From Cocos nucifera (Eukaryota; Streptophyta; Magnoliopsida; Arecales; Arecaceae), in assembly GCA_006176705.1 (NCBI GenBank), contig QRFJ01000504.1, positions 177,861 to 241,860 of the forward strand: 64,000 nucleotides of DNA. The letters run 5' to 3'. The translations under genes and the position numbers were made by a program. Positions within the stretch are counted from its first letter, which is position 1, and each line of letters begins with the position of its first letter. The notes under the pieces were generated by a model, which saw nothing but the letters and a program-made list of their open reading frames with translations, did not search any database and was not told the origin of the DNA. Positions 45,328 to 55,595 of this stretch are shown here, one piece after another.

Positions 45328-46872
45328 ATGCCCCCCAGGAGAGCCTCCACCCGAAGATCGGCGGCCTCCGCAGCCCGATCTCGTTCGAGTCCGCCCGCTC
45401 CTGCTCCAGCCCTGGTGACCCAGGCTCATTCTGCAGCCCGACGATCGGCGGCCTCCATGGCCCGATCCCGTCCGGGTCCGTCCGCTATTGCTCCAGTCCC
45501 GATGGTCCAAGATCAGTCTGTGGCCGCGGTAGATGCTAAACAGTTCAACCTACTCGTCCAGCAGGTTCGTGGCCTCACTGAGGTAGTTCAAATGGTGCAG
45601 GCCATGCACCAGCAGGCCACCATACCAGTTCAACCGACGTAGGATTCCCCAGAGCTGTGTGATCCAGTCCAGAGGCAATCAACATGGGCTACCCGACCTC
45701 CAATCCCTGAAAAAAGAAGGCAACGGAAGGAGAGCCCTTGTTCGAACCGCAGCTCATCCCAGGGAGAAGCTTTGCACCCATTCAGCAGGAAGACTTTGGA
45801 GATAAGAGACCGTGAAGACCTTCTGGATCGAAGGCTCTTAGAAATGAGCCGACGAATCGAAGAACTCTGCCACGCTCCCTTCTCATACGGTAATGAGATC
45901 CGAACCGACCCTCCTTTCTTACAGAAAATCATGCAGGAATCGATCCCACCGAACTTCAAGCTCCCACAGTTTGAGAGCTATGATGGGACCACCAATCCAG
46001 TCGACCACTTGGAAGCCTTCCGGATGACTATGCTGCTCCATGGCATGCCAGACGCCATCCTATGCCGGGCTTTCCCCTCTACTCTTAAAGGAGCCGCCAG
46101 GAACTGGTACTCGGTGCTTAAGCCAAGTACCATCCTGTCGTTCGACCAAATGAATCAACAATTCGTGGCCCACTTCGTCAGTAGTTGGCGTCCACGCCGA
46201 AGTTTGGACTCCCTAATGGCCATCAGGCAGAAAGAGGGGGAATCCATCCGGGCTTTCATTTCTCGATTTAATATTGCTGCACTAGAGGTCTGAAACCTGG
46301 ACCAGTCGGTCGCCATGGCCGCTCTCAAAAGCAGCCTTCGAAAGAACGACCTATTGTTCTCCCTGAAAAAGAAGCATCCCAGGGACTTTGCCGACATGCT
46401 GGCTCGGGCCGAAAGTTATGCCCAGGCAAAGGAGGCCTTCGAGGCTAAGGACGGTGAAGTCGATGGCAAGTGGCTAATCGGTAGGCTAGATAAATCCATC
46501 GAAGAAAGGAAGCGGACTGAAGCTCGATCGCATTTTCGGACTCTCCCTAGTCGCGAGCGAGCCCAGACTCCTCCTCAAGCTCGAAAGCGGGGAAGCCCTG
46601 ATGGAAGGATGCATCGAGGTTCTCCTCAACGCCGAAGTTCTCCCCGACAATGATGATTTCACAACTACACCCCCCTTAACACCCCGAAGACTCAAGTTCT
46701 GATGGAGATCCGAGAATGAGTTCCAAGACCAGATAGAATGCGTTCCCATCCTAACAAGCGCAATCCCAACAAGTTCTGCCTTTACCATCGCGACCACGGT
46801 CATGACACTGAGGAGTGCATTCAACTCCAGGATGAGATCGAAGAGCTCGTCAGGCGAGGCAGACTAAGCTGA
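45328..46872 (+). pseudogene. Tat-clade gag
   Basis: Start ATG at 45328 (MPPRRASTRRSAASAARSRS), a basic Ala/Ser/Pro-rich N-terminus. The central capsid region at 45940-46290 has PNFKLPQFESYDGTTNPVDH and FPSTLKGAARNWYSVL. An HPRDFADMLARAESYAQAKE segment follows, then an Arg/Ser-rich linker and the knuckle FCLYHRDHGHDTEEC at 46777-46818. All parts are in one frame, which continues into protease. Stops occur at 45640, 46291, 46651, 46654, 46717 and 46870, mostly where CAG, CGA or TGG is likely. Gag would form the particle and package RNA. Confidence 0.9.
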
Positions 46873-47925
46873 TTTCTTCGAAGATGGCCTGAGGAGAGGG
46901 AAGATCGTTCGAGAGCACTACCGCCAAGTGGGAAAAACCAACAAGAAGATCAGCCTCCCCTTGGCGTCATCAATACTATCTTAGGGGGACCTCAACAAGG
47001 GGAAATCGGTAGGTTCGAAGGATCGATGAAGAAGCGGAGGATCATGGAGCCTGTAGCCTTCACCGAGGAGGATGGCCAGGGAATCCAATTTTCATATAAT
47101 GATGCGGTTGTAGTTTCGTTGAATATTGCTGACTACGATATACGCCGCATTCTGGTAGGTAATGGAAGCTCAACTGATGTGTTGTTTTACGATGCCTTCT
47201 CAAAAATGTCCCTACCTGACGATCGATTGGGGCTGATGAATTCTTCGCCGGTAGGATTTGTTGGCAACACCATACCAGTCGAAGGTATAATAACTTTGAC
47301 CGTAGCAGTAGGGCAGCGCCCAAAGCTGGCCAAAGCTCGGGTCGACTTTCTAGTCGTAAAGACCCCGTCTACCTATAATGCCATTCTTGGCCGACCTGGT
47401 TTAAATGCACTCCAGGCGGTAGTGTCGACTTATTACTTGAAGATGAAGTTCCCTACGAGCCATGGGGTTGGAGAAGTCAGAGGAGACCAGGCTCTAGCAA
47501 GGTATTGCTACTCGACCGCCTTGTATAAGGGAGATCAGCCCGACCCCTATCTTGTTGATGGACTGGACGTCCGTGATGACCTCACTGAAGAACGCGGTGA
47601 GCCTGCAGAGGATCTCATCTCTGTGTCCTTGAATGACGAAAGCTCGGAGCATATGGTGCAGATCGGCTCCAACCTGGCGGCCGAGGTTTGGGAGCAACTC
47701 GTCGCTTTCCTCAGAAGAAAGGCGGACGTCTTCGCTTGGACCCCAACGGATATGCCAAGAATCGATGCCGAGGTCATGGAACATCGGCTGGCCGTCGACC
47801 CGAAACACCGATCGATAAGAGAAAAGCTACGCCAACATGCCCCAGAGAGGCAGAAAGCGATTGCTGAAGAGGTAGATAAACTCCTCAAAGTCGGACTAAT
47901 TCGAAAAGTCAACTATCCGACCTAG
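46873..47925 (+). pseudogene. Tat-clade protease and pol linker
   Basis: Same frame as gag. The protease core is at 47090-47220: IADYDIRRILVGNGSSTDVL. The catalytic position, normally Asp before Asn-Gly-Ser, is glycine here (GGT at 47158-47160), so the enzyme would be inactive even if read through. PSTYNAILGRPGLNALQAVV follows at about 47370. Then comes a linker with EQLVAFLRRKADVFAWTPTD near 47693, the usual lead-in to reverse transcriptase. The frame is open from 47026 to a TAG at 47923. Confidence 0.88.
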
Positions 47926-49191
47926 GTTTCGAACGTGGTTCTTGTCAAGAAAGCAAATAACAAGTGGAGGATGTGCGTTGACTTCAAAAAGCTGAACAAG
48001 GCTTGTCCAAAGGATAGTTACCCCCTGCCCAGGATCGATCAGTTGGTGGATGCAACCTCGGGTCATGAGCTCCTCACCTTTATGGATGCCTTTTCTGGTT
48101 ACAACCAGATATGCATGGCGCCTGAAGATGAAGAAAATACCGCCTTCATTACTAACCGAGGTCTTTATTGCTACAAGGTCATGCCTTTTGGACTCAAAAA
48201 TGTAGGGGCAACATACCAGCATTTGGTCAATAAAATTTTCAAGGAGCAGATCGGCCGCAACATGGAGGTGTACGTAGATGACATGCTCATCAAAAGCCGA
48301 GCTTCAGCAGACCATCTGGCTGACCTTGAAGAGACCTTCGGTGCACTCAGGAAGCATAAGATGAAGCTGAACCCAACCAAATGCGCCTTTGGCATAACCT
48401 ACGAAAAATTTCTTGGGTTCATGGTGTCGAGACGTGGAATCGAGGCAAACCCCCAGAAAATCCAAGCTATTCGAGAAATGACCACTCCAAAGACGATCAA
48501 GGAAGTTCAGCGCCTAGTCGGGAAGGTGGCGTCCCTAAATCGCTTCGTCTCAAGGTTGGCTGAATGATGCATGCCCTTCTTCAAGGTTCTCAGGCGACCA
48601 AAGGACTTCAGTTGGATGGTGGAGTGTCAACAAGCATTCGAGGAGCTCAAAAACTATCTCGACACGCCCTCGCTGCTGGCAAAACCTGAACCTAGAGAAG
48701 AATTGTTCCTGTATCTAGCTGTCTCCTCGGTGGCCTTGGCAGCAGTCCTCGTCAGGAAAGAAGCAAAGATGCAACGACCAATCTACTACGTGAGCCGAGT
48801 CCTAAGGGACGCGGAGACTAGATACTCTAGGATAGAAAAATTGGCTTACTGTCTCGTAATTACTGCCAGGAGGCTCCGACCTTACTTGCAGGAGCACACC
48901 ATAACGGTCCTCACGGACCAACCAATAAAAGCAGCTCTCCACCGAGCAGACGCTTTCGGAAGAATCGCAAAATGGACAATCGAGCTCATGGAGTTTGACA
49001 TCAACTATCGGCCCAGGCCATCAATCAAGGCCCAGATACTAGCAGATTTTGTACTGAAATGCACCATTCCAGACGAAGCCGAGCTTGAATCAAGCGAGAC
49101 AGACACAAAAGCAAGATCGAGTCTTGACAAAGCCGAACCATCACAGCCGAACTTCCCCGAGGAAAGCGCTAACCTCTCTGAAGGCTCCTAG
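47926..49191 (+). pseudogene. Tat-clade reverse transcriptase and RNase H
   Basis: Same frame. RT motifs: VDFKKLNKACPKDSYPLPRI; FMDAFSGYNQ with the first catalytic Asp at 48085-48087; VMPFGLKNVGATYQ; and VYVDDMLIKS with the YVDD box at 48271-48282. All RT catalytic residues are intact. After a TGA at 48565 the frame continues in RNase H: LFLYLAVSSVALAAVL, RPIYYVSRVLRDAETRYS, then HTITVLTDQPIKAAL. The next stop is at 49189. These domains synthesise element DNA and digest the RNA strand. Confidence 0.92.
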
Positions 49192-49526
49192 GCTCTGCAC
49201 GAGGATGGTTCATCCAACTCCATTGGAGCTGGTGCGGGGCTGATCTTGGTCAACCCCGAGGGAGTCATCGCCGAGTATGCGCTGCGCTTCGAGTTCTCCA
49301 CTACCAATAATGAAGTCGAATATGAAGCACTGATTGCCAAATTAAAAATAGCGAAGGAGCTAAAAGTAGATCGGCTTCGAGTCTATAGTGATTTTCAACT
49401 AGTGGTCGGCAAAGTTGATGGCAACTTCGAAGCGCGAGAGGAAGGCATGGCGAGATACCTCGAGAAGGTGAGGAGTTTGACCCCGTCCTTCGGTAGTTTT
49501 GGCATTCAGCACATCCCAGGATAGAA
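49192..49526 (+). pseudogene. Second RNase H (aRH) of the Tat-clade element
   Basis: Still in the gag-pol frame: LHEDGSSNSIGAGAGLILVN, then EYALRFEFSTTNNEVEYEAL and VYSDFQLVVGKVDGNFEARE. This is a type I RNase H unlike the upstream gypsy RNase H. A second RNase H of this kind is known from Tat-clade elements. Acidic positions in EDG, VEYEA and YSD are preserved, although the usual S of SDSQ is F. The frame ends at HIPG plus TAG (49522), because one base is missing from a C run near 49515. Confidence 0.85.
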
Positions 49527-50897
49527 AATGCGAGAGCAGATTTTCTCTCCAAACTGGCCACTTCGGCTCCGACCGAACTGCCCAAAGAAGTATTTCTGAA
49601 AACTCTGAAGTACCCGACCACAGAGGAATCTCAGGACATCCTACAGACAGAATTCGAGCCCAGCTGAATCGACCCATTTGTCGCCTACCTTAAGGAGGGG
49701 GTTCTTCCTCACGACCAAAAAGAAGCTCGGAAGCTCAAGAATCAGGCCTCCCGCTACGTCTTATATGAAGGCAAGCTGTATAAAAGGTCGTACTCCCTCC
49801 CATTGTTGAGATGTCTCCGACCTTCAGAGGCCAATTTCGCACTATGGGATGTGCACGAAGGACTTTACGGAAGCCACATAGGAGCAAGGTCTTTGTCGCA
49901 AAAGCTACTTTGGCAAGGGTACTACTGGCCGACCTTATTTTGCGATTTTGTGGAATATGTAAAGAGGTGCGACCGCTGCTAGAAAAATGCTAGTGTACAG
50001 AGGCGACCAGCATCCGAACTCACTCCGCTCAGTTCATCTTGTCCGTTTGCGCAATGGGGAATGGATATACTCGGCCCCTTCCCAACGGCATCGGGACAGC
50101 GAAAGTTCCTCCTGGTCGTGATTGACTACTTCACCAAGTGGGTCGAAGCCGAACCACTCGCAAAAATTACTGAGGCCAAGGTGCAGGACTTTGTCTAGAA
50201 GTCACTAGTTTGCCGGTTCGGCTTGCCCCGAACCCTCATAACCGATAATGGACGATAGTTCGTCGGGGCCAGGTTCATCGAGTTCTGTGAAGGATTAAAC
50301 ATCTCCCACCGCTTCACCTCTGGGGCTCACCCGCAGGCTAATGGGGAAGTTGAGATTACCAACCAGACCTTGCTGCAAGGAATCAAAGCAAAACTCAATA
50401 AGGCAAAAGGGGCCTGGGTGGACGAACTCTACCATGTCCTCTGGGCATACCGAACTACTCAGAGGGTGCCAACTGGAGAAACACCCTTCGCTTTGGCCTT
50501 CGGTACTGAGGCAGTTATCCCGATCGAGCTTAAGCTCCCTTCTGCATGGGTCGTGGGCTTCAATGAGCAGCACAACCCCTAAGACCTCAGAGTCAACCTC
50601 GACCTTCTGAAAGAAAAGAGGGAGGAAGCCCGCATCCGAATGTCAGCCTATAAACAGAAGGTGGCTCGGTACTACAACTCCAGGGTTAAAAGTAAGACGT
50701 TCAGAGTGGGGGACTTAGTACTCCGATGAGCCACTGTCACTCAGCCTCAGAGTCAAGAAAAGCTCGCCCCAAATTAGGAAGGTCCGTATGAGGTAACGGA
50801 AGTTATCCAACCCAAAATTTATCGCTTGAAGGAACTCGGAGGGATAATGCTTCCCCGGCCATGGAACTCAGAAAATCTGAGGATGTATCATCAGTAA
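49527..50897 (+). pseudogene. Tat-clade integrase
   Basis: One frame throughout (shifted relative to gag-RT), ending at TAA 50895. The HHCC zinc finger starts HEGLYGSHIGARSLSQKLLW (49854 on) and continues to KRCDRC. The catalytic acids are visible in WGMDILGPFPT, LITDNGR and ANGEVEITNQ. The C-terminal region has VGDLVLR and a chromatin-proximal end NSENLRMYHQ, without a chromodomain. Stops at 49665, 49980, 50196, 50256, 50580, 50727 and 50775. It would insert element DNA. Confidence 0.92.
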
Positions 50898-50983
50898 ATT
50901 TTCTTCAAAAATTCCTTTGCTCTGCATTTTTTATTTTTGGCACAAGGATTACGGGATGGCAAGAGAAAAATGAGTAAAAACAG

Positions 50984-51597
50984 CCCATTAGGAACAGGAG
51001 GAAGACCTCGTCCTAATGCGAGCAAAGTCGAAGGCCTCATTCACCTTAGACGAGATGGGGGGAGAGGTTCGGACGATGGTCCGCATGTGCCCCCATAGCC
51101 CGTTAGGAACAGGAGGAAGACCTCGTCCTAACGCGAGCAAAGTCGAAGGCCTCGTTCACCTTAGACGAGATGGGGGAGAGGCTCGGACGATGGTCCGCAT
51201 GTGCCCCCACAGCCCGTTAGGAACAGGAGGAAGACCTCGTCCTAACGCGAGCAAAGTCGAAGGCCTCGTTCACCTTAGACGAGATGGGGGGAGAGGTTCG
51301 GACGATGGTCCGCATGTGCCCCCACAGCCCGTTAGGAACAGGAGGAAGACCTCGTCCTAACGCGAGCAAAGTCGAAGGCCTCGTTCACCTTAGACGAGAT
51401 GGGGGAGAGGCTCGGACGACGGTCCGCATGTGCCCCCACAGCCCGTTAGGAACAGGAGGAAGACCTCGTCCTAACATGAGCAAAGTCGAAGGCCTCGTTC
51501 ACCTTAGACGAGATGGGGGGAGAGGCTCGAACGACGGTTCGCATGTGCCCCCATAGCCCATTAGGAACAGGAGGAGGACCTCGTCCTAATGCGAGCA
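50984..51597. repeat. 114/115-bp tandem array (five units plus a partial)
   Basis: Units start CCCRTTAGGAACAGGAGGAA at 50984, 51099, 51213, 51328, 51442 and 51557 (partial). Lengths run 115, 114, 115, 114, 115: odd units have GATGGGGGGAGAGG and even units GATGGGGGAGAGG. Units 1 and 3 share GAGGTTCGG, and 2 and 4 share GAGGCTCGG. It lies between pol and the 3' LTR, a place where Tat/Ogre/Retand-type elements often carry tandem repeats. The long open frames across it (51016-51757) are by-products. Confidence 0.95.
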
Positions 51598-51920
51598 CCC
51601 ACATCAACCTCAGCCAGAGGAGATAAGATCTCCTCCGAGCGATCTTATCAACCTCGATCAAATAAGGTCTCCCCCGAGCGACTAGGCTAACCTCGGCTGA
51701 AGAGTGCCGACTTTGACCTCGGTGAGAGATAGGATCTTTTCCAAGTGACCGAATCAACCTTGGCTAGAGAGCTTCAACTTCAGCATCAACTTTAGCCAGA
51801 GTTGAAATCTCCCTCGAGCTTCGACATGGACTAACACGAGGCCCGAAAGAAGACTTCGGCAGTCGCCTTGTCTGCACTCCCTCCCTTCGAGTTTCGAACT
51901 CGGGAGTGGGGGGGGGCTAG
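51598..51920 (+). other. Degenerate repeats and polypurine tract before 3' LTR
   Basis: Four or five diverged units of about 60-70 bases with AACCTCGGCT and ATCTCCTCCGAGCGA motifs (51600-51780). Then a purine run GGGAGTGGGGGGGGGCTAG ends at 51920, the likely plus-strand primer. Confidence 0.65.
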
Positions 51921-52849
51921 TGTTGGGGATAAACCCCGCTCCTGCCAAAGTCAAGTTCGGTGCCCAGCCTGATAAGGCCAATAGCCACGGAAGAGCTTCG
52001 ACAGACGCATCTTAGTCGAACTCCTACATCCAACCGAACTTCTCAGCGGCCAGGCCTCAATCAAAGTCCTTCAACCGACTGAATTCTCCAGCGGTCGAAC
52101 TTCGTACTCCCAGCGGCCGAACTCCTCAAGCGACCATCCCTTCAGTCGGTCGAGCTGCTTCGAACAACCAGTGCCCGAACTCCTCAGCAGTCAGCAGCGA
52201 GCCGAACTACTTAGCTGCCGACTACTTCTGATTGCCTATTCGCCAAGCTTTAGTCAGATTCCTGCAAAAGTTGAACTATCTCCACGTCGTTACAGCCAGG
52301 TGCCTGTAGGAGTCGAACTCCCCCCAAAGCTTCCTCTCTGGCCGAGCTTCTAAGGAAGTCGGACTCCTTACGGAACCCTCCAGCGATTGAGCTTCTACGA
52401 AAGCCAGACTCCCTACAGACTTCTCAATGGCCGAACTCATTATGATGGATTCCTGCAGGCGATCTCGCTATGGTTACACGACAATAACGATCAGCATTTA
52501 TCGACAATAATGATCGACAATAATGATCGTTAATAACGATCGGCAATAATGATCAGCATTGATCAGGACAGTTACGACGCTCATTAACCAAGGCGGTTAC
52601 AACAAGCTTCCTCTATAAAAGGATCCTCCGAATACACTTACGCCAGGTTCTGAAAACCCTTTTCTCTTCCTCTATACTCTATCGAACACTCCATTCCTGT
52701 TGGCCAGAACTAACTTGAGCGTCGGAGGGTCTTGTCGGAGCCACCTCCCCACCGGCTCCGGATGGAACTTTATTTTGTAGGTCCCCGACGGTGACTTCAT
52801 CGACCTCAACTCCGGCGAACTCCAGCGGTGATTAGTTTCTGTGTCAACA
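51921..52849 (+). repeat. 3' LTR of the Tat-clade element
   Basis: 929 bases, TGTTGGGGATAAACCCC to TGTGTCAACA, colinear with the 5' LTR. Followed by GAGAT, the target duplication. Confidence 0.95.
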
Positions 52850-52854
52850 GAGAT

Positions 52855-54010
52855 GATATTTAATAAAAAGTTAGGACAAAAGTGACATTCACTAAGAACA
52901 ATAGTATAAGAATTGAATACAAGCTTTATGATTTCTAATGCTAGCATTGAAACTAATCTTCTATCTCCAACGTTCAGGAATCTCTTACCTTCTTCAAATC
53001 TCCTACTGATTTGTAAATCCTGCAATGAATTACAAATATGTTAAGAACTTTCAATTTCTAATACCCAATCAGTAATATCATAAATTAAAAAATTACAAGG
53101 AGTTATCATATAAATACCTTGCCCAATAATAGTTTGCTTCTTTCTTAACCTATTCGGGTCCGATGAGGTAATATACTAAAGATAGTTTCTCTTTCAGTGT
53201 CCTTACTTCTTATAATAGAAGCACTCCATCTGACTCTTATCGGACTTGGGTTTCTTGGTCTGATCCTGCACTAATGTTCAAGTATGATCTTGCACCTTCT
53301 TATTCTTCTTCTTGTTGTTGTTCTTCCTCTCTTTCTTAAAGGATCGATGATCAGAAGAAGATCCTTCCACTGCATTCACCGTATCTTTGTGAAGCTGGTG
53401 ATCCTTCTTAAAGTTCTACAGCAACCCCAGCAAATCATGATAGTTAACTACAGGCTTTGTTATTCTAAAATGAGTAAGGAAGAAAAAATATGACTTGAGC
53501 AAAGAGTTCAAAATAGAATCTTTTCCAAGCTGCTCATGCAAGAAAAAGTCAAGCCTGCTCAAGTGCTCAATCATCTCGATCATGTACAATACATGATCAG
53601 TAACTGACGTCCCATCCCTTATTTGGGTGTTGAAGATGGCACAAGTAATCTTGCACCTCTCAACATCGTCGGGAGTACCAAAGACTCATTCAATATTTGA
53701 AGCATGTCTTCTGGCTAAGCATTCTTGAACCTACAACTAAATTCATCACTCATAGCTGCCAGCATGATGCAACGAATCATGATTTAGTCATTGAGCCACT
53801 TTTGGTAAGTATCTCAGACCATCCCATGTGCATTCAGAGTTGACTTCTCAGGTGCTAGATCTGCTAAAATGTATAGAATCTACTCATACTTTTGGACAAT
53901 CTTCAACTTTTGGTACCAGCTACTAGAGTTAGGTCCCGTTAACTTATCATTATCTAACAACGAATGGAGCGAGAGGGTAGTGGATATAACTGCACAAAGA
54001 AAAATCAAAA
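52855..54010 (-). pseudogene. Copia-2 gag and protease remnant
   Basis: Minus strand. 54000-53700 has the copia gag start (SLLDNDKLTGPNSSSWYQKL, later IMIRCIMLAAMSDEF). A knuckle remnant CFYYKK lies near 53200-53215. The protease end at about 52860-52960 reads NSYTIVLSECHFCPNFLLNI, corresponding to the family's NCHYVPN...NIIS-type segment. This continues the coding region cut at 44258 and shows that the gypsy element landed between protease and integrase. Several stops and frame changes. Confidence 0.75.
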
Positions 54011-55582
54011 ACTTAATTAGTATATAATTTATTAAGCCTAAATACTTAGACTTTAGTCAAAAGATTCTTCCACTATTTTATATAAATTAATAGCCTCTAC
54101 CTCCAAATCGAGGAATTATCTTAATTTCTTAGTGGGTATTAGAATCCACACAAACTGCACACAAGCCTAACTTTGGTCGATTAACCCATGTGCATTTATG
54201 GATAGATTCTCAATCAATTATTTCTCAAAGCAACTTCTAATAATTTGATTTTGCACCAAAAATCTAATCAGTAGGCTTTGTTCTCCACTAAAAAGGTCTA
54301 GTTAGGTCCAACCATTAACATGACCATATTTGATCCATCTAACCAATGAATGATTAAGCCCGACTTTGATCGATCAACCTAATCATCATTTAGAGAGACA
54401 CGGCCAAGTAATCATATTATGAATGATAATTCCAATAGCTGATAAGCACCAGGCCTTTGGGCCTCCAATGACTATCAAGCTAATGGATTCATTATCACTC
54501 AACTTAATAGGAGGCAATGATCTAGTTATCACCATGACTATTTCATTTTAAGAATCTAATAATTTTAGAAGATTTGATTGACTCATTTTAAGAGAAGAAA
54601 GAAGATTAGCTAGCTAATCATGATCCTTCTACTGACTTCACCAAGTTAGATTAATGAAGATCAGAGATAAGCTGGTCTAAGGGTATCTAAATTAGTCATA
54701 CTGATTTATCTAGTTGTCATGGGTCAGCTCAAATTATCAAGTGATTTGATCAAAACATAATTTCACCAAGATGACCAGATAAGTAAGATTGGTGGGAGGG
54801 ATATGCCATTAACTCATCAAAAATCAAATCAGTACGAGTAGCTTCCAATTAAAGACCACAGGTCATAAACTGTCGGACTTATCTTAAACACCAACTAGTT
54901 AATTAGTTTCAATTGGATCCACCTAATAGATCACTTAGCCAAGAATTAAGTCCATTTGATTCTTGTTCAAGACATGGACTTGACCAATTACAACTATTGT
55001 AATTGATCTAGAGTGTCCTCGATCAACTACAACTATGGTTAATTAGTTTTGATTAGATTTGACCAATTACTCTAATTAAGTCCATTCTTTAATCGAACCT
55101 TAGATCTAACCCAATTAATGAACCTAATCCATACTAATCCATTAACCCATGCATTATGATTTTGTCTTAGGATCTTTAATTCATAACTCTAGATCATAAT
55201 TTGTAACCCTAAATTCTTAATTAAGTATTGGGCTGATGAGTTAGGCTTCGACATTTTGAAAATAATCTTTAAGTTTTATAAAATATTTTTACAATCTACA
55301 AGCATAACCACGAATCAATTTTAGATCTAATCTAAATATATTTATGATGATTGAAATAATTTTAATTTTAATAAATCATAAATCTATTTAGATCATATCT
55401 AATATGTTTATGATTAGTTTTTAGATCAACACGTATTAGGATAACCTTTTTACTATAAGAGATAAATCTTACAGCAGGACAATCTTATAAAATCAATCCA
55501 TGTGATCCACAAATTATTTATTTTAGATTTAAATTTAAGATTATAATTTAGATCTAATCTAAATTATCAATCTAAGATCTAG
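54011..55582 (-). other. Copia-2 5' untranslated leader
   Basis: About 1.57 kb between gag and the primer site with no sustained reading frame. It has repeated AATTGGATC / CTAACTAGGTC-like tracts. No gene or other element recognised. Confidence 0.55.
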
Positions 55583-55595
55583 GCTCTAATACCAA
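55583..55595 (-). promoter_or_regulatory. Copia-2 primer binding site, initiator tRNA-Met type
   Basis: On the minus strand TGGTATTAGAGCC follows the LTR end by one base. The canonical plant site is TGGTATCAGAGC. Confidence 0.85.

Larger units (their letters stand above)
44264..52849 (+). mobile_element. Tat-clade Ty3/gypsy retrotransposon, near full length (8586 bp)
   Basis: The most complete element in the window. LTRs lie at 44264-45193 and 51921-52849, both TGTTGGGG...GTCAACA. There is an exact target duplication GAGAT (44259-44263 and 52850-52854). A primer site at about 45195, a single gag-pol reading frame series (45328-50897), a tandem array (50984-51597) and a polypurine tract (GAGTGGGGGGGGG) follow in order. 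The two LTRs show roughly 30 differences in their first ~370 bases by eye, nearly all transitions. It is GC-richer than its surroundings. Pol order (RT, RNase H, second RNase H, integrase) and the array before the 3' LTR place it in the Tat group. Confidence 0.95.

Noticed and set aside
47060..47912. Minus-strand frames of 87-121 codons opposite gag-pol
   Set aside because: Shadows of the plus-strand protease and linker, which have clear domain motifs.
50984..51597. CRISPR-like regular repeats
   Set aside because: Units are directly abutting with no unique spacers and are far too long. The setting is a plant retrotransposon.
51016..51757. Overlapping open frames of about 100 codons in the tandem array, both strands
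   Set aside because: They arise from the repeat unit: the predicted proteins are the unit translated repeatedly in shifting frames, and the unit length (114/115) changes frame. No start context or family match.
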